Shown here piece by piece: positions 32,366 to 44,191 of a DNA stretch of 64,000 nucleotides (the first letter of the stretch is position 1; each line of letters starts with the position of its first letter). Below the pieces are notes generated by a model. It saw only the letters and a program-made list of their open reading frames with translations. It made no database searches and was not told the origin of the DNA. The position numbers were made by a program, and so were the translations under genes. Origin of the DNA: Macrophomina tecta (taxonomy: Eukaryota; Ascomycota; Dothideomycetes; Botryosphaeriales; Botryosphaeriaceae); NCBI GenBank assembly GCA_024180945.1, contig JAKSGN010000005.1:248001-312000 (forward strand). The letters are read 5' to 3'.

Positions 32366-34897
32366 CTAAATGCCCATATTCCACAGTGGATCGTCTACGT
32401 CCATGTTGAACCTGAACGGATCGCCGTCCTTGCCGATAATACCAGCCCCGCCGCCTCCGACCTGGCCGTCGGCGGCGAAGCAAGTGTCGAGCGGATCGAT
32501 CTGCAGACCCGCCGCCGCGTCCTGCCCACCGCTCGCCAGCAAGCCATCCGCCGCAAAATCCGCGTCGCCAAACATGTCGTCATGCCCGCTCATCTCATCG
32601 GATCCCGGGCCGCCGCCGCCGCCGCCGCCAATCGTCGCGTAGTTGCTGCCGAAGAGCACGCTGTCGGACAGCCTACTGCCGCCGCTGGCGAAGCTGTCCA
32701 GCGCGGAGGACGCTTCGAGCCCGGCGAGCCCGATGACGGATCCGCTGTGCGACAGGGGCGCGCCGCCGCTTGCTAGGGAGCCTTTGCGTGAGAGGCGCAG
32801 GGGGCTGGAGAGCGAGGACTTGAAGACGCCGATGACGTCGAGGCACCAGGACATGCGAGCGTGCAGGAGGGCGCAGAAGACGCGGGGGAAATTGGGGTTG
32901 ACGAGGTCAGCGGCGGCGCGGACGGCCGAGGCGAGGAGCGGTGCGTGCGAAAGGCGGTCGGGCGCGGTGGGATTGTCGAGGATGTGGTGGTAGATTTCGA
33001 GGAAGGCGAGGGCCGGGTAGTGCTGGAATATTCTGCGGGCGAGTGTGAGAAGAATGCGAGAGGTGGCCGAGGGGGGTAAACGGATTGATGGGCTTTACCT
33101 TGCGAGAAAGCCGACGCTCGCGGATCGCGGCTGGGTCTTGTGCATGTTGGCGATAATTCGCAGGGCAGTCTGGGCTGACTCCAAGCATTTCTGCCGGCTG
33201 GCGGTGGAGTCGATGCACCGGTGGATCAGAAGAGAGCTCATGGCAAAGCAAAAGTTCAGCTCAGCCCGGAAAAAAACGTGCGGGCCAACGCTTTCGTCCA
33301 GGTCTGTCTTCTCCAGCAGATCACTGTGTCGGCGGTACCAGCCCTTGAGTGCCTGCTCTAGCTCGGACACTTGGTGATCTGCACACCGTCGCTTTCGCAT
33401 TTTGGTTTGCGGGGAGTACAGGAGCAGGTAAATCTTCTCCCAAACAACCATGATGCTGTTCATCGCGAATATGAAGCGGGATTCCAGCGTCTCTGCCTCA
33501 TAACTCATCATGGGGATGTCTGTGTCAAAGCTGTATAGGTCACAAGGTTGGCCCTTGAGGAAGCACCGTTGCTTGTCGAGCCGGTAGAGTGTCCAGTACA
33601 GCATCCTGCGCTCCTCAGAGGATGCGCCTGCTGTGCTCTTGTGGGATTGTGCTCTATGTAGCCCGGTAGATCTGACGAGTTGGAAAACCCTCGGCATCAT
33701 TTGCGAGAAGAAGCAACCCTCAAAACAGTCACGCCCCACCAAAGCCTGTTCTCAACGCGTTACTCCAATCAACATGATTACCTGGGAATTCGAGACATAC
33801 GAGGGTGGCAAGAGCTTGGATGTTGACAAAGCGAGGGCTGGTTAAGCGCTCCAGATTGTGAAATGCTCTGCAGGTATTGCGCAGAAAGGATTGAAGTAGG
33901 TCATGCTCGATGCCCTGAAAGTCACCTGACCCATTGTCCATGAGACGGGCTGTATGGCACATGGCCAGGAGGATGATGTTATTGAAACAAAGACTCCAGG
34001 CTTCCCGGTCAGGGTCTGGACTGAGAGCGGGCGTGGAATACCGTAATTCGACAGCCTCCCGTAAGCTGGACTCCTTGAAGATCGGGTTGTATGCGTTGAT
34101 TTCGGCAAGGTATATGTCGAGTGCGGAGAGGAGGAACGTCTTCGGGGGCAGCGCAGTTGGCCTGCCGCTCATTCCACCGATTCCGCTTACGGTGGAGAAC
34201 GGACGATGGCACTCTTCCACGGTGGGATAGGTCTCGTAGGTGCATTGGAGATCGTACACTAAACCAGGCCGATCCTTCAGAAGGGAAAAGCGGGGCGAGC
34301 TTTCTCCGTCCTGGTTCAAGCCCTGCAGCAACAGCTCGATGCGCTCTCTTGCCGACTTGAAAAGAGAATTTGCAGAAGTCACGCCAAAGAACTGCTCACA
34401 GCCGCAGCAAGAGTCGCCCAGATGTACGAACTCGGCAGGGTCGTCACCGTCAGGTTCCACCTCCTGGATCTGGCATTCCTCCAGGAAATCCCGCACCGTC
34501 CCGCGGCCTGATACAGACGAGGATCGGGAACCACTTCGTGAGGAGCTTGTGCTTGTGCTTGTGTACTTGATGGTGACCAGCTGATGGGAGAGACTTCCAA
34601 GCGCTGCTTCAATGGATTCGAGGCGCGAGGTGACAGAGGAGAAGTCGTTGAGCCTGGTAACGTTCCATTAGCACTCTGTGCCCGCAAAATGCCGGCCGGA
34701 GGTGGTACGCACAGCTGCTTGATGTGGTTGACTCGTTTTGACTGGTTGGTGAAGTCACAGCAGACTCCGGCTTTGCTGCAGTTGGAACACTCCGGGCGTC
34801 GTCGGTCGCAGCGAACCTTCCTTGCCCTACACTGGTCGCAGGCAGGATTGCTGGACTGTTCAGACGACCTTCCAGACCGCGCCTCCGTGTCGGACAT
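32366..34897 (-). CDS. Zn2Cys6 transcription factor with fungal-specific domain
   Basis: Four exons (34897-34713, 34653-33801, 33745-33099, 33032-32366) give about 783 residues. The binuclear zinc cluster spans residues 20-47 ('CDQCRARKVRCDRRRPECSN', then 'CSKAGVCC'). A basic linker follows, then a dimerisation helix after the first intron ('LNDFSSVTSRLESIEAALGS'). The fungal_trans middle homology region is seen in 'ALDIYLAEINAYNPIFKESS', 'MMPRVFQLVRSTGLHRAQSH' and 'ERRMLYWTLYRLDKQRCFLK'. The tail is Ser/Gly-rich. It is a nuclear DNA-binding regulator of unknown targets. No copy of the cluster motif lies near it, so I place it outside the cluster. An upstream Met at 34969 is an alternative start. 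Confidence 0.85.
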
Positions 34898-37800
34898 GGT
34901 GATTGTGTTGCTCGGGGGTGCGCCTGTCGAATAATGGGCGCCAATGGTAGCTGCTGCATTCTGGACCACTCTTTAAGGACTGGCTGGCCATCGATCAGCC
35001 CTCCCAGGGCAGCAGGTGCGCGGAAACATGGCGGCTGCGAGCAAAGAGACGACGGGCGAAGTGGAGGAGTAGGTCCTATTGGCTGCTGGCCCAATTGAGG
35101 CCAAGTCTGCTTATCGGGCGATGTTGGGTGTGGCGGACGGCTTCAAGGCGAGCCATGCAACGGGCGGGACGGGAGGCCGCATTGCCAAGCGGGCAAAGGG
35201 AGTTCGTAGAGGTGAACGAGTCAGGCTTCGCCGGTCGGGACGGTGCTTCCAGCGCCGTCTATTTCTACGCGTGTCCTGTAGTCATGTCTCACCCACTTAC
35301 ACACCAACACAGTAGCTCAGGCAAACCGTTCATTCGTTGCGACGCTATATCGGGGACGCCCGACGTCTGCTGGAGACACTGCGCACGCTCCGGACCCACT
35401 GCAAACTCCACCGTATGTGTACTTGTCACATCGTATCGCGGAGCGATGCCCTGAATTCATCTGTCGGCGGATGCGACGAGGCATTTCCGGTAGCAATTGT
35501 CTCAGGGTGTACGAGAGGGTCTTGGTCCATCAGTCGGGGCGATGGTGAGCTTGGGGGGAGCGATGCATAGGGGAAGAAAGATGCCAGAGAAAAACGGTTG
35601 CCATCATCGCCGATTTTCAGCGTCAAACGAGCTACCCCAGACCAGAGAAGCAATCACTTGGTCATGTGGAAGCAGTTTTCGTGATTAGATAGCAAGCTAT
35701 CTTTGGGTCGACGTGTTATCACGATCACCACCGCGTTCCGGCCACAGCCGCGGCCTCGAAACGAGGTTGAATGATTGGTTAGCAGCATCCTTGGCTGCAG
35801 CGACCGGGAGGGAACTAGTAGTCGCCGGGAGCACGTTGGGGGTGGGGGGGACTGGGGGGCTTCTCAGTTCGACGATGTGTCCGGGCGTCCCGGACGCTCC
35901 TTGACGCCGATATGCTTGGTATTGCTTGTCACAGTGAAGGCGCCGCTGATCTTCTGCTTTGACGTTGTGGCGTCCATCGCAGGCCACTTTGGAGGACAGA
36001 AAACGTCATGCGCGCAACACGGCGGGTAGTATTGTACTCGGCAAGTCCTCAGCGTATCATGCATGCCAGGACTTTTGTAGGGAGCATCTTCCCGCAGGAC
36101 TCGAGACCCCGATGCTGCCGTCTGGGAGATGGGCCGTGGAGAAACTCTGGCCACACATTCTTCAGGGTCAAGGGCCCACTTCCGGACATTTGAACTCCGC
36201 ACGATTTTGCAATCTTTTCCTCGTTCATGTGGACTCAGAAACTGTCGCTCCGCGGTGAAGGTTGGAGCCAGCCACTGCAGCGAACCTGGCTCCGCGGAAG
36301 CAAAATTGCGGTCAGCCAGTAAATTGGAGGCAGAGCGATTTACTGCCGCAAAATACAGGGGCTATCCCTGGTTTACATGCAGTACCCTGCCAGCCTCGTA
36401 CACGAGGAAAACGCCGCGCCGCTTGCCCGGGCCGTCCCGCGCTTGAGCTTCTGCGTGCTGAGAGGCGCCACCGCCAGCTTCAAGGTCCGAGTACGTGCGT
36501 TCCGCCACCGCGGCTCGCCCTGAAAGCCGCAAATGGCACGCGTGTGTAAGGGTCTAGAACCGGGAGCGAAGATTGCCAGGGGCTACAGCCGATCCGGTCA
36601 TTCCGCCGACACGGCCTCGCTACCCCAAAAGGTCTAGCTCCTCTTGCCGGATAGAGGAGTGATGTGGCAGAGCTCTCCACCCTGCCGACTCAAAGCAGGC
36701 GCCACCAACTGTCATGGCGAGCCGGGCCGGGACATTAATCATGCTCTTCCTTGCGGGAGATCCAGCCGGGACGACCAGAGCCAAGACGCGGCGTTCTGTC
36801 AGCCTCTGCCGCGCGTGTCAAGTTCACCTTGAAATGACGTGCCTCTGTATGACCTTTGTCTTTCGCGCTAGCCGCAACTGAATATTCTCAAGGCGAATAC
36901 AACTGCTACTGCTGGGCCGAATAGAGTACGCCTGTGTTGGCAGGTTTGGTTTCCCAACGGCCCTTGAACTTACCTGAGCACGCCATCAGTCGGGACTTGT
37001 TTGCGCCGGTCTCCGTATTTCACCAAATCACAGATCTCACAAGCGATCCTCTGCCCGGCGAAATTCCGTGCGGCCCACCGCTAACAGCATTCTTGCCGTC
37101 CTGATCTGAAGCGGAAACTGTCGAAAGGCCACTGATCTGGCCAGAACCAGTGATCCTCGGTCGATTTGTAGGTCTCGATCCCCGCAGTATCTCCGAGTCG
37201 GGGACTTTACTCATGAAGATCCACTTGTAGGCACTTTTAGGAACCTCCGCCCGCGATAAGCAATAATGATGCCATCTAAGTCCCATATCGTCGCATCTGT
37301 GCCCCTTCGCCACTTGAGACCGTCGCGAGCATCTGGAACCGCCTCGAATACGGCCTTGCTTTTCTAATTGGCTCGACTCAATAGACTCACTGTCTCGAAA
37401 AGGTCGCCTTCACACACGCCTGCTAGAGCAAACGGAAACTCCGGTTATCCCTCTCCGATGGATCGATGCGCAGAAGGTCGATAGCCATTGCACCAAAAAT
37501 CCTCCCTTTGCCGTCCTGCAGACGCAAGTTCATGCTCTCGCCACTTTTTGTTGTTCAAGCCTTCCCCTTCATTTTCACAAGCACAGGCGCGGCTCCTGCA
37601 GCCGATGTACTGAAGTACGCTCACAGAGTCTTGCTATCTCGATCTGTCGGACACCGGATATCTGAGGCTGTGTCACCCGTCTCCGTCGGGAGCCAATAAA
37701 CATACACGAGGCAACCTCACCTCCCTCTATTCGATGCTAAGGACTTGAACTGTCCGTCAGAATCTCCACAATCAGACCACTTCTCCGCCATTGAAACCCT

Positions 37801-38113
37801 TCTCGGCATCTGAAACCCGCCCGGATAGATCTACGAAACACGGATTTGTGAAGTGCGCCGAAAAATACCGTCTCCGTACGAGCGACGCATACGATCACAC
37901 AGGAGGGGAAAAGAGCGCCCATCGCAGCGTCGCAGTGAGGATCATCGACGCCAAATTTGCTGACACGTGGACGATGGGGAACCGAAGGTTTCGTCCCCTT
38001 CCATCTCATCCCCTATGGAGCTGTGGATACGTAAAATTAACTAGAAGAGAAATGGCCGGCAAAGCCCCCCAGACACATTGCCCCGCCAATGCCTGCTTAC
38101 GAGCCACACTTAC
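34898..38113. other. Long intergenic region, no gene recognised
   Basis: About 3.2 kb between the large regulator and the dioxygenase relic. Many short frames overlap on both strands without family resemblance or splice logic. No terminal repeats are visible. Old pseudogene debris is possible given the relic next door, but I can name nothing. Confidence 0.45.
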
Positions 38114-39300
38114 CGGATCGGAGTAAGGCTTCTCGTCAATCGACGTTGACCGCCACCCTATGCGCGGCTCCAGGCTGTCCAGATCCTGCGTGGCCGCGTG
38201 CACGACCGCGCGGTTGTCCCACATAACCTCGGAAGCAAGATCCAGCGAAGTGCCAAGCAAATCGTGAGGAAGGAAGAGAAATAGAGAAACTCTCCGAGGG
38301 AATAAGGCCACATAACACCAAATTCTCCAGCGCTCTGCCAGCTGATGCGCACCTGCAATTATTCACCGGTCGAGCCCAATACCAAGACCACAGCAGTTGA
38401 TGACGGCTCTCGTCAATGAGCCGCTAGATCTTCTCGACCACCGTCTTGCTCTCCGAGTCGGTCACAGCCTTGATATACTGAACGAAAAGCAAACCTGGGT
38501 AAAGAGCCTTCCAGCCGGTGGTGGGTTTGGTGCGGACGATAGGCTGGCTTCGTCAGTAGTGCTTAAAGTGATAGAGTGCGACCGGGAAAAGGCCCTCTTT
38601 CCGGACTGCTCAAAATTTCGGAGCCCACGTTCTCCGGGGCGCCACGGGGACGTGGGTACGGCTTTCCGGATCTCCTGCCCGCCCTGAAGAGGGTGGGGGA
38701 ATGACAGCGGATGTGCAGCCCTTCGACAAGTTTCTGGAAAGGTGGGGATAGGCGGTCGTACTGCTCTTATCTGGAAGCGAACACAGCGTCGCCGCCGCCC
38801 AAGGGATACGCGTCATGTGCAGAGTCGTGTATTCGGTGGGGTTTGTCTCGGAGCAGGCGTCTACGTGCCTGCAGATGAGCATCATTGTATTGGTACTCCA
38901 GCGTTTGGGAGGGTGATACGTACCACTGGTCTGCCGCGGACTGTCGCGGAAGCGAGTTTTCGAGATAAAAGTGAGTCGATTGAGATACATTGGCGTCCGG
39001 CTTCGAGCAGTCGGGATCCTCGCCGCGAGTAAGGCTCATGGGGTGCTTCAACCGGCAGCATTCCTTGGGCTTGGCGAAGAGCTCATCCAACCTTTGCGTC
39101 AGCTGGTTCTGGAGCTTCTGGACCAGGTCTGTCTATGAGCTGAAGGTGAAAGCGCTTCAATGACTAACTACAGAAGTATATTAGCTTCCATTGCTCCTTT
39201 TGGATAGTGTGGTTGAATGATGTTACCGAAGATAGCACAAGATCACGCAATTTCGCATCAGTCTATGGGCCTTTGATCCACCCCTTCAGGCTGATGTCCT
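38114..39300 (-). pseudogene. TauD/TfdA-type Fe(II)/2-oxoglutarate dioxygenase relic
   Basis: Family blocks run in order down the minus strand. 'LKHPMSL' is followed by 'AADQW', and after a GT-AG intron 'HVDACSETNPTEYTTLHMTR' carries the iron-binding HxD. Next come 'EQYDRLSPPFQKLVEGLHIR' and 'IRKAVPTSPW'. A second intron then leads to 'VMWDNRAVVHAATQ' with the distal His, and 'WRSTSIDEKPYSD'. Lesions: a one-base loss near 38803 before the 'GGGDAVFAS' block, an in-frame TAA near 38767 where the family has an aromatic residue, a frameshift near 38672 and a TAG near 38426. It cannot be functional. Intact homologues hydroxylate or desaturate small molecules. A cluster motif lies just upstream, so it was probably the pathway's oxygenase. 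The 5' limit is approximate. Confidence 0.75.
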
Positions 39301-39559
39301 ATACCTCAGCGCGCAGGCAGAGCGCCAGATGCTCCAGGGGTTCTTTGACGAAATCAGGGTACATGGGTGCACATACAGTAACTCTCCTCACATGATAGTC
39401 ACGACTCTGATTCGGTGGATAGATTGTCGTATGTTTGTCTGACAGACCCATATCAACTGAGCCGCGCGTACATTCAGTAAATGAATCCCCTTCAGCAGCA
39501 TATTCCAAAGTCACAAAGGAAACAGTCCCCAGACGCGTCATATCGGCGACAGCTGATCC

Positions 39560-39578
39560 GTCGGCCCTCGGACGCCGA
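39560..39578 (+). promoter_or_regulatory. AflR-type cluster motif, site G
   Basis: GTCGGCCCTCGGACGCCGA matches the seven-site consensus [C/G]TCGGN3TCGGCNGCCGA except for one base and keeps the palindrome TCGN5CGA. It lies upstream of the dioxygenase relic, in the position expected for that gene's promoter. Confidence 0.55.
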
Positions 39579-40503
39579 TACCCGCCATACCTACACACTC
39601 TTGTCTGCCCAAAACCGGCATAGTTCTACGTGCTTCAGAGGCTCCGGCCTTACGGGTGCAGGACAGTAATAGCAGTGCGGGGGCGAAGGCCCGAGAATGT
39701 CACTGTCCCTACTCGCATAGCCTTCGCTGCAACTCCAGCTGTTCCAACTCCTTGGCAAAATTCCTCTCTCCACCATCCCAACTTCAGCATGGATCAATCT
39801 TTTTCCTCTAACGAGAAACCGGAAAGCAACATAGCCAGGGCAGGTTTGTCCATTGGAGGTGACTTCTCCGTCGCCTTCCCGCTTCTCTGCACGCCATGGC
39901 TACCCGGCAGCTTGTTCGCCGTCAAGAAGGGCAGCCGCAAACCCCAACAAAACCTGCACCGCCACTTTTCCTTGTTGCTACAGCACTCTTGGATGGCACT
40001 GTGCGCAGCATATCGGGACGGAATTCGAACTCCCTCCGTAATGATGTCTCTACTACTGCAGCCCAAGCTCAACTGGTCCAATGTTCCGCGCAAATGATGG
40101 ATAGGGGGCACTGAGACAGCAAATCAATGGATTCTGGGCACTCGTACAATTAACGCTCCTGTATCACCTAATATCACATCCTCTTATTCTCAGAGGCCTC
40201 GTAGACTGCCAGTAGGATTTCGGAGCAACGGATAATGGAGATTTTGCTGCAGCCGCCAGAAATGCCCAAGCGCCCCAATGAATTCACTGATCGGGTGCAT
40301 TAGCTGTGCACACCACCTCATATTTCTCTGTACGCAGTTGAAGCGCACAATTCTCTTCTACCATCATTTGGACTACTTTTCCTCCCTGCCTCCTCGAACT
40401 ACTGCGCGTCCGCAAAGACTACACAGGTCCCAACGCTTCCTCACTGCACATGCCGCACCACCCAGACTCCTCAAACCATTCACTCCACTCGCTCCCCAAA
40501 CCA
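39579..40503. other. Intergenic, no gene recognised
   Basis: Lies between the dioxygenase relic's promoter side and the 3' end of the MFS gene. Several short frames occur; none is convincing. Confidence 0.4.
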
Positions 40504-42150
40504 TCACGACCTCGCCTCCCCAGCCGCATACAGACTCCTCGCTCTCAACTCCGGGCCCCACCGCCACAGCACCACCGGCGCCGCCACGCCCACTACTGCA
40601 CTCACACCCGCAATCAGCGTGCTCGCCCACCCATACCCCAGGGCCCCATACAACCGCGGTGCAATGCCCGGCAACACAAAGCCGCCCAATGACCGCAGCA
40701 GCGTCAGCGAGCCCATGGCGCTGGCAGCGTAAAGCGGGTAGCAGTCAATCACGTATGCCTGGATGCATTGATACCCGACGATGATGGCGGTGCTGAACAG
40801 CGTGACGCCGAGGTCGGGCAGCAGCCAGTGAAGACGGCGCTCGGCGCTCCAGCCGTAGAGAAGCTGGCCGAGCGGAAGCAGGATGGCCACAGCAAGCATG
40901 AGCGGGCACCGGAATTCTGGAGCGCCGGGGGAGGCGTAGCGGACTTTGAGACGTGCGTAGATCTGTGCAAGGAAGATCCGGGTTAGTTTGGTGTTGAGGA
41001 GATGAGGGTTAGGATCCTTGATTTCTTTTCTTTTCTTACCCTGTCATTAATGCGTCCGCCCACTTGGGAGCCGATTGTCAGGCCGGCGGCGATGAAGACG
41101 TAGTGCAGCGACGCGACCCGCGGCGGCAGGCCGTAGCGCTGCTCCCACAGCGTCTCGAAGGTGGCGATGGTCAGCTGGTTGAGGCCGAAGAGGAAGCCCA
41201 TGAACAGCGCAACGACCTGGACGATGGGCTGCGTGCCGAGCAGCACGAAGGGCCGCTTGAGCTCGCCCCCGAGCGACCAGATCGTGCGCGCTTTGAGGTC
41301 TTCTTCTTCTCCTCCACCGACGTCGACGCCGTCGGATGCCAGGCGCTGCTTCTTCCAGCGCAGGAGCAGCGGCTGGAAGGTTTCGTGCAAGAAGAAGTAG
41401 CCAAGGACGAGCATGCTGAAAGCGACCGCCGATGCGGTGAAGAATATCCATCGCCATGACCACTTCTCGACAATGTAGCCGGCCGCGATGGGGCCGATTG
41501 CTGGGCCAGCCAGGGGGCCGAGGGCATAGATGGAGAGGGAGAGCCCTCGGTCTTCTTTGTGCCAGAGGTCGCTCAGCACTCCCGCGCCAATCTGCAAAGC
41601 GGCGTTAATGTATTGAGAGTGTGAAACCAGGAGCAAGGTTTGACGTACGGACATCGGACCACTACCACACAGCCCGGACACGAAACGAAGCAGGATGAAG
41701 TGTGTCTTATTGGAAGTGAAGCCGCACAGCGTGTTCGCTACGAGGAAGAGGGAATGACCAGTGTTGAGCAGTCTCCTTCTGCCATACACTTCAGAGAGCG
41801 GAGCAACCAGGATGGGCCCAATACCCCAGCCAAGCAAGAAAAGCGTCATGGCCATTTGAACCTCGCCGCCCTCTCCCATATTGAGATCTTGCGAGATTTG
41901 CGTAAAGGCTGGAACGACCATGGCCGCAGTGCTAGGTATGAGCAGCCCATAGCATGATACAATGATGGCGACCGCCCATTTCCGCGCAGTAGACCAGGCT
42001 TTGGGATCTTCCTTACCCACAAGTGTCACGTAGCCCTCCTATGACCGTAAGTAAGAAATCTTCCAGCTTCAAAAAATTGGAGGATCTTCATACCACGTGA
42101 TCCCGGCCTTGGAGGAGCCCGGTGCGTTCGTTCGGGGTCGTAATCGCCAT
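40504..42150 (-). CDS. MFS multidrug-type exporter of the cluster
   Basis: Four exons (42150-42094, 42038-41649, 41591-41040, 40962-40504) give 485 residues with about 12 membrane helices. The first exon (19 residues, 'MAITTPNERTGLLQGRDHV') is short but joins in frame to 'EGYVTLVGKEDPKAWSTARK'. DHA1 hallmarks are present: motif A 'PLSEVYGRRRLL', and the drug/H+ antiporter motif C 'GPLAGPAIGPIAAGYI'. It should pump a small molecule out across the plasma membrane using the proton gradient. Site A of the cluster motif lies 146 bp before the start, which ties it to the pathway, probably as product exporter or self-protection. Its 3' end faces the dioxygenase relic. Confidence 0.88.
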
Positions 42151-42295
42151 CGCCGGGTAGTGTTGCTGCTCGTATGGGGCAACTGGCTCGATCAGGTCAA
42201 TCCACCAGTAAACCACGTTTTATCGCCATCTTCAGAGTAGCATTATCTACGCCTGCCAAGGTCCCAGCAAAGGACAGCCAGTTGTGGGTCTTTTC

Positions 42296-42314
42296 CTCGG
42301 CGCTCGGCGTCCGC
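42296..42314 (+). promoter_or_regulatory. AflR-type cluster motif, site A (exporter promoter)
   Basis: CTCGGCGCTCGGCGTCCGC fits the consensus with two differences in the right half (T for G, final C for A). It lies 146 bp upstream of the MFS start codon. It is the weakest of the seven palindromes, but the double TCGG spacing is exact. Confidence 0.6.
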
Positions 42315-42691
42315 GAGGCGACAGACAGCATTACGAGTCAACGGGCCGGCGCTCTTGCCCGTAGCCCATCACTGTCCCTTCGCTCGCCAGCGGCTCGGAC
42401 ACCCGGGACGCGAGTGCCAACGACTCGTTCCGCGCAACGTACAGATAGGTCCGGGAAGAGCGTACGCGAACCTGCCAGGGATCTGACTCATTACAACTTA
42501 CCTGCTCTGCAAACTCAAGCCGAATACGAAATTGGTGATAAGGGACTCGAATGGTGTGACTGCGAACGACGTAGAATTTTTGCTACTGCCAGATATGGAT
42601 TGAGTTGCAAGATCTTGCTCTCTATCGACCTCAGAGGCAAATGAGGCCGCTTATCTGTGGCGCCAAAGTGGCATGCAACGACAGAGCCTTT
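42315..42691. other. Intergenic between exporter promoter and lactonase 3' end
   Basis: About 375 bp with no gene of its own. It should hold the distal exporter promoter and the lactonase 3' untranslated region. Confidence 0.5.
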
Positions 42692-44015
42692 TTACCGTGC
42701 GAGCCTAGGACCGCGAAGCCCCAGTCTGACCCTTGCAATACCTCCCTTCCCTACCGCCCACAGTTCCTCCTGCTGATGACCAACCCAAGCGATATTGATT
42801 ACAGTGAAATTTGTCTGTACCAGCACAACTGGCGCGCCTTCAGGCGAGAGAATAGTAATGCCATTGCCAGTGGCGGCAATCACATAGCCGTCTTCCGACA
42901 CCTTGATGCCATCAGGGGCCAGCTGCATGGACTGATGGAACGGCCGCTTGTTGGTCAGGATCTTGCGGACGGGATCGACGTCGAAAGCGTAGATGGACCT
43001 CTTCCCGGTGGAGTTGTACTTAATCGGCGGCACGGGGTCAACGGCCGGGTCGATGACAGCCTCGCCAGCGCCGGTGTCTGTGAGATACAACGTCCGACCG
43101 TCTGGCGAGAACTGGGCGCCGTTGGGCTCGACCAGGGTGTCTTCAACTACAGTGACGAAGCCAGTAGAAGGGTTGAAGCGATATGTTGCGGGATTAATCT
43201 GAGGGGCGTACGAGTTGAGGCGTGTAGGGCGGCCATAGTCTGCGATAGGTCTCAGCCGTCGGGTCATTGGGCTGTGGGGGGGAGAAGGGCTGCTTACCGT
43301 TGTCGGTGAACCAGATGTGGCCGTCTCGGTCGATATCAAAATCGTCGGCACCGATGAAGTAGTAGCCGTAGTAGTTGTTAAGCAGGACCTGAGACTCGCC
43401 AGAAGTAGCGTTGAGGGTGTAGATGCCAGGGCGGTAGCTGCGGCCGTCAATGTTCTCATCGCCTCCCAAAGTGGAAAAGTACAGGAGACCGTTGTAGTAG
43501 CGACCGCCAACGGCGCCATAGATAGGCGGGTTCGCTATCTTCTCTCTCAGCACGGGGGGATCCTGATTCAGGTCGATGACCAGCTGAGGGAGAAAGCGAT
43601 GCTCTAGCCGGGCTAAGTACAGCTCGTTGGTCTCCGGCGACCAGACAGGAGCTTCGTGAGACATCAACCCTTTGGTAGAGAGTATGAAGTCAACGGCTGG
43701 TGCTGAGCCAAGCACATGCTTGGCGTCTTTCTCGTCCCAGACGACAAAGTCGGCGTCGCGCACGTGACGGAAGCTGGACTCCTGGGGCATGCGGGTGGAG
43801 CGGAAAGTGTCGGCATGTGCGATGTCGTTCGTGACCGGTCGCTCCCAGTCGCCGCGGATGACGGCGCCGCGCTTCCGCAGGCACACCACCGCAGGAAATG
43901 AGTACCCACTGCACTCTACAGCCAGCGGGTCGTCATGTCCAACGAGAGGCGTTTGCTCGCAGTTCACAAAGGCCGCGGCGGCAGCCAACGAGGCAAGAGT
44001 GATCAGTGGTTGCAT
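42692..44015 (-). CDS. Secreted SMP-30/gluconolactonase-type lactonase
   Basis: Two exons (44015-43298, 43239-42692) give 421 residues. The start at 44015 yields a signal peptide ('MQPLITLASLAAAAAFVNC'), so the enzyme is secreted. The six-bladed propeller blocks are 'LMSHEAPVWSPETNELYLAR', 'DDFDIDRDGHIWFTDNDYGR', 'DTLVEPNGAQFSPDGRTLYL' and 'MQLAPDGIKVSEDGYVIAAT'. The Glu, Asn and Asp ligands of the metal-dependent lactonase site fall in these. The family opens or forms lactones. In the cluster it could act on a gamma-lactone of the alkylitaconate product; secreted lactonases are, as I recall, also part of the sporothriolide cluster. It is divergent from the MmgE/PrpD decarboxylase-type gene, and their 176-bp gap carries motif site B. 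Confidence 0.82.
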
Positions 44016-44097
44016 GGCAGAAAGATTGTGAACCAGAAATTGAGGGCATGGCAAAGCGGAGGGAACGACATCTTTGAGGTTGTCGCTGTTGTCGCAG

Positions 44098-44117
44098 CTC
44101 GGCTGCCGACACGCGAG
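44098..44117 (-). promoter_or_regulatory. AflR-type cluster motif, site B (divergent promoter)
   Basis: Read on the minus strand: CTCGCGTGTCGGCAGCCGAG, one difference from consensus. It is centred in the 176-bp gap between the lactonase and decarboxylase start codons (83 and 75 bp away), so one site can serve both genes. Confidence 0.7.
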
Positions 44118-44191
44118 AATGCGATGCTTAAGAGTGTGGAGAATGTAGATGCATGCAGCGTGGGCAGGACAGAAGTAAGCCTTGAAGGAAA

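Noticed and set aside
32366..34897. The large Zn2Cys6 regulator as part of the alkylcitrate cluster
   Set aside because: No cluster motif lies in its promoter, and more than 3 kb without a recognisable gene plus a relic separate it from the exporter. The AflR-like gene is the better candidate.
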